From contig NC_052614.1 of the NCBI RefSeq assembly GCF_016545825.1, positions 58,783,864 to 58,847,863 of the forward strand: a stretch of DNA of 64,000 nucleotides, written 5' to 3'. The DNA is from Eucalyptus grandis. Taxonomy: Eukaryota; Streptophyta; Magnoliopsida; Myrtales; Myrtaceae. Below the pieces are notes generated by a model. The model searched no databases and was not told where the DNA came from. It saw only the letters and a list, made by a program, of their open reading frames with translations. The translations under genes and the position numbers were made by a program. Shown piece after piece: positions 55,692 to 64,000 of this stretch (the stretch's first letter is position 1; each line of letters starts with the position of its first letter).

Positions 55692-58600
55692 TGTCGCGAC
55701 CAATTTTTTCGGGTGTGAACCACCTAGGTTTGGCTAATGGATTGTTAAGCCTAGACTTAACTCGGCTCTTCCAAGCCCATATCAATTCGCAACTTAGGTT
55801 TGAATTGTTAACATGCAATTGAATTTTAACTAGGAGTCGCCATTAATCTATTTTTGGTGGGTCGATTAGAAACCCAAGTAAAGTAACGGGAGATTTACTT
55901 TACTCCTACGAACAGAGACTAAAGCAGGGGACTTGGTTACGTTAGATTTCTCTAACGCCATTTCGGTACCTTTCTTTTTATTTTGAAAAATGTTTGGCAA
56001 GCAATTTGGATTGATTTTAAATCCGTTTCCCTAACATGTGAGGTATTCATGCAGGTGTGCAAACCACCAATTTAACACTCAAGAAAGCAATTAAATGATG
56101 CAGGACTTAGCTCAAAACAATGAAAGCATTTGCAGTGTTAAATTAAAATCCACATCAACAACCCTAGATATGGTTTCCAATTAACAAGCAATTACTCAAT
56201 TTTTGTTTTCTATTTTTCAGCGAAAATATAGTCCATATGCAATGCAATGCTTTTAATCTAATATGAAATGATATGGCATGATAACATGTCCTAAACTATA
56301 TGAATAATTTTTTTTGTGATTTCTTAATGAACATGCAATTATTAAATATGCAATGACTTAATTCTAATGACGTGTGATGCAATGCAATGACGTACAAGAT
56401 TATTTTAACTAAAATGACATGCGACATACAATTTAATATGCGAGCTATATGTCACGCGACATTTATTAAATGACCTAATCTAATGGCGGACAATTTCTAA
56501 TTATAAATGAACCTAACAATAATCACTAAAATGACGTGCATTTCATGAACCTAAATCTATATGACATGGGCATTTTTATTTTCCTAACGAAACATGCAAT
56601 TTATCTAGGAGAGATTATCTACCTATAATTGATAAACATGCAACCCTAACATGCAATGACGTGCAAATGATTTTTCTATTATGAAAAAATGCAATATATC
56701 CTAAAAATTACAACTAATTTATCCTAAGACAAATTTTATTTTTTTATGAAATGCAAAACATAACTATCTAGATTAAAATTCCATCTAGCTTATATTAGGG
56801 ATTGGGTCAGACTAAATCCTAATTTAAACTAAGATACTGTCTTAACCTAGCATACTCTAACCTAAAATGCAAAAATCAATCTAAACTTAATATGCAATTT
56901 TATTCTAATATGTCATGACGTGCCAATGATGTGCCCTAATTCTACATGACGTATGCATGATGATTTTTTTTTGTTTTTCTTTAAGAAATTCGAAATTAAA
57001 ACTAACACATAATTAACACATGCAATTCAAATAAGAAACTAACAACCTAAATGAATGCACTTTTTTTTTTTGGATTTTTATTTAAAAATTCGTAATAAGA
57101 TTGCAATCCTAAATATGCAAGATAACAACAAACCTAATCCTAATTAAGATTTTTTTTGGATTTTTTCTTTTACGAAAATAAAATTGATTTAAACACCACG
57201 ACATCAAATCAAGCAAGATAAGATTGATATCCAAAAATTTACGAACCATATCTTGCGTATGAGATCGAGTTAGCCAATTTTAATAAAAATCGCGAATCGA
57301 ATCTCGAGCGTGAGATCGGGTGCAATTTTTCAAGCGATTGTGATTGCGAGTCGGATTTCGGGCGCGAAAATCGGACTGTCAATCTTAAATTTTAGAGACA
57401 ATTTCATATCGGGAGCTTCAATCTTACATTAAGGAACAATTATGCTAAAAACAAGAAAGTAAAATAAGAACAATAAAAAAAATAAGATAAAAGCAAAAAC
57501 TACCTAAATTGATTTTGCTTTTTTTTCCTCGCTTTTTCACCCACGACTTGACAGCTCCGGTGGGTCGCCGGGGGTTGGCTCACTGGCGTTCGGAGCTCCG
57601 GCGAGGACCCGCGACGGGTGAATCGGCGGCGACTGCGACCAGCGTCTAAGCAGACCAGCGGTGGGCTCCAATGGCGTCGGGCAGCAGCAGGAGGCGAAAA
57701 CTGCAGGTGCGTCTGGTCACAGCTGCTGAGGCGAAGGTCGACGGCTGAGCAGCAACGTTGGTGCGGTAGCTCGGGCGACGACAATGGCGGAGATGCGGTG
57801 CAGAGGGTCGTCAGGTGCTGGCTTGAGCAAAGGCGGTAGGCGACGACGTCGGGCACCGGGTCGAGCAAAGGCCGAAGGCGCAGCCCGGAGAAGATCTGCT
57901 GGTGGAGCGACGGTGGAGCAGCGTGGGGGCGACAGAGTCTCGCTGTGGATCTCGAGTTGTCGGATGAAGTGGCGACCGGCTCGAGCTCGATTCTGCAAGG
58001 TCGACGGCGGAGGGCGCTGCAACAAGGGAGGTCGAGCGGCGGTGACGCAACAGGCGATGTTGGGCACTGGACTGAGTAGGAGCAGATCTTCGACGAAGGC
58101 AGGAACTGCCTTGGGCGCCGAGCGGAGCAGCAGGCCGCAGCGGCGGTGGCTAGCGCCGGTCACTCAAGCGCAGGAGCGGAAGCCGGCAGAGGGCGAGCTG
58201 CTGCGAGACCGGCTGCATGAGTGACGGGCGGGCGTTCGCGGGATGCGGCGGTGTTGCGGAGGCGGTCTGCTGGCATCAGTGACGGACGTGGCCGGCGAAG
58301 GGATCGAGTAGCAAGGGACGCCGGCGAAAGAATTCTCTGAAGAAGACGGACGGCTGTTTCTCCTTTTCTTTTCCTTCTTCTTTTTCTTCTTTTTTTTTTC
58401 TTCTGCGCGCGTGTGCTGGTCAAACGTCTCCTCCGTCTGTCCCTGTTCTCTCTGCGCTCTCTGCTCTTCTGCTACCTTTTTGCTTTTTCTCTCCCTCTGA
58501 CACACTCTCAGCAGAAGACTTTTCTTGACTTCTTCTCAATCGAAGGGGAAATTTCTTTTCTTCAATTTTCTGACTTCACCCTCGAGAAAAGAACCCCCAG

Positions 58601-60228
58601 ACCCCTCACACGCACTAGGGGTGTGCATTGGACCGGGAACCGCCCGGACTGCCGGAACCGGACCGGTTCCCTCAAGAACCGCCGGTTCTTGAGGGAACCG
58701 GTCCGGTTCCCGGGTCCAATTGTTGAGAACCGGTGAGAACCGGTCCGGTTCCCGGTTCCGTGGGCGGATCCGCCCGCCCGCCCACCCGGACCGGACCGGT
58801 ACTATTTATAATTTAAAAAAAAAAAAAAAACAAAACAAAAGTCGCGAACGAAGCCCCCGCCCCTAATTCGCGAAGCCCTAATCGCGTTTCTTCTTCTTCA
58901 ACCTCCGACTCTCTCAGTAACTTCCTTTCCTTCTCTTCATCTTCGATTCCACGGTCCCATCGGGTTTCCTTCTCTTTGTCTTCGATTCCACGGTCCCACG
59001 GTCCACCCCGAGTATCCACACCGCCGCCGCTCCTCCTCCGCCACTGCCCGCCCCCGTCGCGCCGGCCACCACTCGCCTTGGCCGGCCAACGCGCTCCTCC
59101 GCCCGCAAGAACACTTGACCGAGCCGGGCGAGCCCCTTTTCCGTCACTCAACAAGGTAAGAAGCCCTAATTTGCTTCTCATCTCTTGATTCTCTTCCGAT
59201 TTCTTCCTCATTTTTTGATTATCTCTCTGTTTCTTCCTCAATCTCTTCTCCTCGTCTTCGATTCCTCACCAAGCATTCACGCCGCCGCCGCTTGCTCCTC
59301 CGCCACTGTCCGCCCCCGTCGTCGCCTTTAGTCTCTCTCTCTCTCTCTCTTCGCGCGGAGTGCGTGGGTGGGATGCGAAGGATCTTGATCGAGATGGAAT
59401 AAAGTGAAAAGAAAGAAAAATTTTACGTTTCATGTTCGTAGTGTGGGTATACGGGCTTTATCTTGGCAAAGGTTTTATCTTTTTGAGTTTTGGGTATGTG
59501 GGTTGCCACCGATCTTGGAATTTTAGAGCTCAAAAACGGACCGGCGGTCCGGGAAACCAAAATTGTTTCGCTCTTGAAAATCAGAATTTTTGGCGTCAAA
59601 TCGGTTCCATGGATCCACCCGGGAACCGGATCGGACCGGCGGTCCGGTTCCCGGGTGGATCCACCCAACAAACGGGTGGATCCCGGTTCCGATTTTTCGG
59701 AACCGGTCCTTAGCGGGCGGTTCCCGGTTCTAGGTCTGGGAACCGCCCGCCCTGACCATGCACACCCCTAACACGCACGGCCTTTATAGGGAAGGGAATT
59801 GGATTTTCAAATTCTTCCTCGAATTAACCTTCGCAAATCTTTTTACAAAACTCACCCCGTATTGATAAGGATTCGAGATTAAAATGATTTTTTTTTAAAT
59901 CCAAATCTTTTAAAGACAAATCGCAATATTTTTTTACCTATCTGCCCTATCTAAAAAAAATTGATATCTCAGAAAATTTTAAAATATTATATTCCCACAA
60001 GATAATTTTTAATTATTAAAAATTACGGGCTTTGGTCAACATGCTCGCTTCTTGGGCCTGGTCCATCTAATTCGAACTCATCCGTCACCGATCCAAATAA
60101 AATGCAAAAGATGCAAATAACAATATAAATGCAACTTAAATCTATATGCTATGTAATTAATAAAATTAAGCCCTAATTTCCTATGCAATAAATAAATAAA
60201 CTAAACGGTCAAAATTTAGGTGTCAACA
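55692..60228 (+). mobile_element. LTR-like repeat A, carrying a hAT insertion
   Basis: Begins TGTCGCGACCAATTTTTTCGG and ends GTCAAAATTTAGGTGTCAACA. About 3.4 kb after removal of the hAT element (58616-59770). Shares GGAGTCGCCATTAATCTATT, GGATTGATTTTAAATCC and CTAACATGTGAGG with units B and C. From 56080 to 57100 the words ATGCAAT and GACGTGC recur; 57240-57380 has GCGAGATCGGG-type DNA; 57530-58600 is a GC-rich block with long overlapping frames on both strands that I regard as composition artefacts. No pol motifs. Interpretation: a long solo LTR or large non-autonomous LTR element. Flanks AAGGG and AAAGA do not form a clean duplication. Confidence 0.5.
58616..59770. mobile_element. hAT-type non-autonomous element with 8-bp duplication
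   Basis: A 1155-bp element with a perfect 13-bp inverted repeat TAGGGGTGTGCAT...ATGCACACCCCTA and the 8-bp duplication ACACGCAC on both sides (58608-58615 and 59771-59778), both diagnostic for hAT elements. Subterminal DNA is packed with GGAACCGG/CCGGTTCC motifs in both orientations, which would be transposase-binding repeats. The centre (about 58850-59400) looks like a captured gene 5' region: CCCTAATTCGCG, TC-rich leader, CTCAACAAGGTAAG donor-like site. No transposase frame remains. It sits inside LTR-like unit A. Confidence 0.85.
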
Positions 60229-60798
60229 AAAGATGCTAATACTAACTTCGGAATCAGAAGATGACTGTCATGGCCATCTTCTAGCAAGATATATAAGTGT
60301 CGTAATAAAGCTCAGGTCTGTCTCATGATCGAAAATGGATAGGAGACTTCGCGAATAGGAGGTTAAAGGAGAGGCAGCTTCCTTGCTGTCCTTGCTAAGA
60401 GATGATCCACTGGTTCTCGATCGATTCCTGGTGGGGGTCTTAATCTTATTATAGCAATACTCCCCCACAGAAAGCAGCGATGCTCGGACACATGAAATTC
60501 TCGACATGGTTCTTGATCGCAAATCCAAACTCGTCAATGAGCAGTTAAAGGGTTCTCACAAACTGAAGAAACTGTTGAATTTTGAGCCGCATATGTGCTT
60601 CAGTAGTGACGGTCTGTAGAAATCCATTTCATCTTGCTGCTGTGAAAAGGCCGGTCTGACGCCTTGAGAAGCTGGTTCAAGAGAGGCGAAATGTGACAAA
60701 TGGCGACACCATTCTTCACCCGAACCATGTTGAAATTCCACAGGAGTTTTAAGGACTATGCAATTAAGATAATGCAAATCTTCGCTATTTACAGAAGA
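60229..60798 (+). pseudogene. Ankyrin-repeat gene relic P4
   Basis: ATG at 60335 starts MDRRLRE, meets a stop, then reads EVKGEAASLLSLLRDDPLVL and DRFLVG, aligned with P3 (MERGLYGVAAEGNATSLL). After further frame changes come THEILDMVLDRKSKLVNEQ (60490-60545), the end of the first ankyrin repeat, and NPFHLAAVK with KLVQERR and DTILHP (60620-60710), parts of later repeats. At least four lesions. The adjacent segment 60725-60990 is the uninterrupted version of the site occupied by the copia element at 21784. Confidence 0.55.
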
Positions 60799-60990
60799 AA
60801 GGTCTCTTTGATCCTCAAATTTAGTAGTAGCTTTATAGGATCTCTCACAATGTTCAACTCCTTCGCACCCTTTGGCAATTCAAGCACAGAGCACCATTTT
60901 GGTTGGTAGGTTCTCCAACGTCATCCTTGTCCCTCCTATCTTCCATACTCGCCGTTTTTCCTCCATTGACCCTGCCATTCCGTCCTTCAT
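60725..60990. repeat. Paralogous empty site for the copia insertion
   Basis: Collinear with 21690-21778 plus 26480-26680. The junction ACAGAAGAAAGGTCTCTTTG corresponds to the interrupted GCAGAAGAAAGGTAATTTT on the left and ATTTTGATCC on the right. Confidence 0.75.
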
Positions 60991-61235
60991 TTACTTCCTA
61001 TTCCCCAGGGCCTCAAAACATTCAGAATTGGCCGGCTCACTGTCGACCTCTCCCACGAAGTACAAATGAATTAATCCTCCTTTAGGTGCTAGTTGGAGCA
61101 TTCCCTTCACTTGCTCATCACTCATGATCTCTGTGAGCGGCTCCGGGTAATCACTAGGATCCTCGTACCACATTTTCTCCAAAAGAAAGTCAAAACCTTT
61201 CAAGTCAGCAATCAATCCTTCGTACCTCACTGAAT
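60991..61235 (-). pseudogene. PB1-like domain fragment 2
   Basis: The minus-strand frame reads S-VRYEGLIADLKGFDFLLEK and then MWYEDPSDYPEPLTEIMSDE, QVKGMLQLAPKGGLIHLYF. This parallels the neighbouring fragment (VTYKELIAKVKGFGFLTKR, MWY, DEQVKEVVQLASKRGSIHL) and fits the plant PB1-like domain, a ubiquitin-fold module often found near the N-terminus of Mutator-related and other plant proteins. It lacks the N-terminal beta strands (FxGGxF part) and ends at a stop soon after. No promoter or start is convincing, so it is a partial copy. Confidence 0.45.
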
Positions 61236-61517
61236 GAAATAAGAAGTTGCGAAAAATGTAGGAGTTGGTTTAATTTGGTGATAATCTCACCAATAATGAA
61301 GGAATCGAAACTTCTTTTTTTTCTCAGAAAGCAAACTGTAGTTTCGAGCAGATGCTACCATAAAGTCTCTCTTTCGCAATGTAGTAAATTAGGCACTCAT
61401 GAGACTCACTTGGCATTCCAAAAAAAATTTCCCGTGAATGACTTTCCCAACTTACAAAAACGGAAAACAAAAATGGTCCGCCTGACCATGTCCAGGTTCA
61501 TCCAATCACAACAAAAC

Positions 61518-62042
61518 TCATCCCAATTTTTTTGAAAGAAAAAGAATTAAATGAAGTACAAAAATCACCACAAAGCCCTCACAAAGACTGAACCGACGCA
61601 TTCCAGCCAATTGCCCGATTTTCCTGGGAAAATCCAATTTCCCTGTCAAAAGCGAGAGGAACAGGAAAAAGGCAATCATGAAAGAGAAAATAAAAACGGG
61701 TACGGTGCCGAACACTCGTGCGGCCCCAATTATTGCTCCTTCCAAAGAAATGTCAACCCCTGCCTCGACGATCAAATGAATTGATCCTCTTTTAGATGCT
61801 AGCTGCACCACTTCCTTCACTTGCTCATCTCCCCTGATCTCTATGAACAACTCGCGATCTTCATCAACAGTTATGTACCACATTCTTTTTGTAAGAAAGC
61901 CAAAACCTTTAACCTTAGCAATCAATTCTTTATATGTGACTGAATCAGGGGCGACAGCTTTTTTTTTCCTCCGTATTGCAGGAAACACGCCACCAAACAG
62001 CTTTATGTTTAGGATGAAATCGATTGTGAAGAAATGTGGCAC
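61518..62042 (-). CDS. PB1-like domain exon with C-terminal membrane segment
   Basis: A 174-codon open frame beginning at an exon edge: the bases before it read ATCACAG, a 3' splice-site look-alike at 62043-62044, and the first codon is GTG, so this is probably not the first exon. Residues 5-95 look like a PB1-like fold: FFTIDFILNIKLFGGVF, VTYKELIAKVKGFGF, MWY, GDEQVKEVVQLASKRGSIHL. Residues about 98-135 hold a hydrophobic helix (AARVFGTVPVFIFSFMIAFF) and a second hydrophobic stretch lies near the end. The combination with a membrane helix is unusual, and the role is unknown. The frame has no internal stop, so it may be a real exon or a recent relic. Confidence 0.45.
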   Translation of the reverse strand: MPHFFTIDFILNIKLFGGVFPAIRRKKKAVAPDSVTYKELIAKVKGFGFLTKRMWYITVDEDRELFIEIRGDEQVKEVVQLASKRGSIHLIVEAGVDISLEGAIIGAARVFGTVPVFIFSFMIAFFLFLSLLTGKLDFPRKIGQLAGMRRFSLCEGFVVIFVLHLILFLSKKLG

Positions 62043-62045
62043 CTG

Positions 62046-63128
62046 TGATTAACAAGTTCAACATCAGAGCCAAACAAGAAATGGGATATCTATTGAACTT
62101 TTACGGCCGATATCATTCATTAGTTAGAGACAGATATGGGATTAAATACTAAAATGTCCGGTGGAATACCAATAAATAAGTTAGCTAATTATCAACCTGG
62201 AAATACTAACTCATCACAGATTCACTTTTTTAAGGGGGAAAAAATTAGAACGCCAAAGTAGATAAAACTTGCCAGTATCCCTTTTTCAGCTCTTGATTTG
62301 AAGATTGTAACTACTCACTTTCTCACTAATCATCAAATCAAAAATAAATTCGGTCCCGTGTGGAACATTTTCTTTATACTGCTATAATTTCTCAAAAATG
62401 GCGTCAATAGAAAACTTTTTAAATTCCTTTTCGAATGTTATAGTGCTAACATTTAGCTTGACTAATTTCTATTGATACACATAAACTACTATGTCTATGC
62501 ATTTTTTTTTTTGGGTCAGATATGTCTATGTACTTCAAGTAAGGCTTTATCTACATCTTAACAAGGGCGCTCCGAAGATCACTTTGAATCTTGCAATGTC
62601 TATTGTTTATCATGCTAAACAACGAAAAAACTGTAGTCAAGGCAGTACAGCAAATAAAAATTCATAAGATGCCCGACACATGAGATGTCTGTTGCCATTT
62701 ATTTTATGATTATGACTAAATAAATTGTACAATTGATGTCATAGATAGTCTTTGGATAAGAACGCTAGGTTTAGTAATGTATTTATTTTTAGTTCATTAA
62801 TGCTAGACTAGAGTCACTGGGTATTATTTCCTTTTGTTTAGGATTCCTATTTGCAGATTGCCTTACACAGAAGTAATGTACTAATCTAGTAACCACTTAT
62901 AAAAGCACGAAAACAAAGCCCCCTTTTTTTCCAAAATTTTATTACACTCTTCATCATATCCGCTTTCAGACTTACAGCCGCAGTAACCAATCACTATTCA
63001 ATTCCAATCCCTCCTGTCCTCATCTTGATGATACTTGGATGTGAAAAATTCGTAATATATTGTTATATAGTTCTGAACATTTGTGTAGGATTGCAAAGAT
63101 GACACTGAAGATACTAACAGATCTTGTT

Positions 63129-63174
<46 letters not shown>

Positions 63175-64000
63175 ACACGCACACGGAAGTACGAAAACAT
63201 GATACAGGTTAATTTAAAACTAATTTACAACTTGACTTGTTGACTGGGTTCACTCCCAGGAGAGGAAGCCCAATGAATTGTAAATCCAAAAGTTTGAGCC
63301 CATATGATAATCTATATGGAGAAATAAGGTTTCTCACTATCTTTTATGTGGTAGCTGCAAAGAATATCAGTAGAAACATAGTAACAAGAGAGAAAAAGAG
63401 CAAAAAATCTAGGTTGAGAGCAATATTCGATTTACATCAAGTTGGCATTGGAGGTCGATACATGGTCCGATTGAGCTAAAAAAAATTTAGCGTATTCATG
63501 GTACAATCTTCTCAAATGTAAACAGTTTGATTTCCAATTGAAGTTCCATACATCAAGTTTTTCTTGGGTTGAACAAAACCTATGTTTTTTTATGCTATTT
63601 ATCTTTGATCTCTTGTAAAATTTATGTGTATTGCCAAGAATAATATTCTTGATGCCTTTGCTGCTACGTACATTTAGTATTTATTAGAGAAGAACTTTGT
63701 TCACTTAGTTTTGTTGAGTGAAGATTTGGGTGGACTTCGATCCTGTGGTTTTTGATTTCCTCACATTGAGGAGATTTTCTTCATTAAAAAGTTGCCTTAT
63801 ATTTCTGTGTTTGGTATTTACATTACTCTGCTATATCGCTTCCTATTAGGTTTACACAAGAAGAGAGATTATTTTATTCCGTTGTATTAATCCAATATTG
63901 TTTAGATTGTTATTGTTGACTCAACATAACTTTCGATATTAAATTTGATCATTATGTGTAAGAAAGTCACGAGAATCTTGTTGAAGACATAGTCATGAAT
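62046..64000. other. Intergenic, no gene recognised
   Basis: AT-rich DNA with short frames only. If the PB1-like exon is real, its 5' exon(s) should lie here on the minus strand, but I could not identify one. Confidence 0.4.
63131..63172. repeat. Perfect 42-bp palindrome around (AT)n
   Basis: GTGTGTGTCT, then eleven AT dinucleotides, then AGACACACAC. The whole 42 bases equal their own reverse complement, so the strand can form a perfect hairpin or cruciform. Confidence 0.9.

Noticed and set aside
57500..58505. Frames of 107-148 codons on both strands
   Set aside because: GC-rich interior of LTR-like unit A with arginine/alanine-rich, low-complexity products on both strands; no conserved motif.
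1..64000. tRNA, rRNA and organelle-derived insertions
   Set aside because: I scanned by eye for tRNA arm patterns, rRNA words and plastid gene motifs and found none I could support; a tRNAscan or organelle alignment would settle it.

Overview
The window is plant nuclear DNA, almost certainly from a dicot. It is AT-rich, carries Ty1/copia and plant L1 retrotransposons, and holds relics of plant gene families: an ITN1-like ankyrin cluster, a TIR-NBS-LRR leucine-rich-repeat tail, a FAR1-type motif, a group-S1 bZIP and PB1-like proteins. The ankyrin and LRR styles recall Myrtaceae such as Eucalyptus, but that is an impression and not a proof. I see no intact conventional gene. This is a retrotransposon- and pseudogene-rich interval, with one 100-base assembly gap (53018-53117).

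Layout. 0.3-3.0 kb: two MITE-like elements with TTA target duplications, one of them inside the left arm of a larger foldback. 4.8-5.6, 12-12.6 and 49.4-51.6 kb: one dispersed repeat family, locally tandem. 9.2-10.3, 27-28 and 42.7-44.3 kb (perhaps to 47.4 kb): three broken copies of one unrecognised minus-strand gene. 12.8-13.9, 19.4-20.3, 55.6 and 60.3 kb: ankyrin pseudogenes with co-duplicated upstream DNA. 18.1, 20.3 and 53.1 kb: three copies of a segment with a FAR1-like exon. 15.4-16.5 kb: an old copia gag remnant. 21.8-26.5 kb: a structurally complete but disabled copia element with an ATTTT target duplication. 30.4-31.1 kb: a dead S1 bZIP that still carries the core of its sucrose-control upstream ORF. 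32.0-39.8 kb: an LTR-like unit split by a full-length but disabled L1 with target duplications. 49.5-50.4 kb: an 879-bp foldback with 9-bp target duplications (Mutator type). 51.6-53.0 kb: the 5' LTR, primer site and GC-rich leader of a second copia element that runs into the gap. 54.1-55.1 kb: an LRR relic and a 5'-truncated L1. 55.7-60.2 kb: an LTR-like unit holding a hAT element with an 8-bp duplication. 61-62 kb: two PB1-like minus-strand fragments.

How it fits together. Older gene families (ankyrin, PB1-like, LRR, FAR1-like, the unknown gene) were duplicated with their flanks, decayed, and were then used as landing sites. Several insertions can be read directly, because an uninterrupted paralogue of the target lies elsewhere in the same window.

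I did not find an obviously new biological system. The observations most worth following are the conserved-peptide uORF surviving upstream of a dead bZIP, the frameshift that turns that bZIP's basic region into an acidic run, the foldback with reiterated arms, the seven-fold TTGAC cluster in a copia leader, and the ATGA overlap between the two LINE ORFs.
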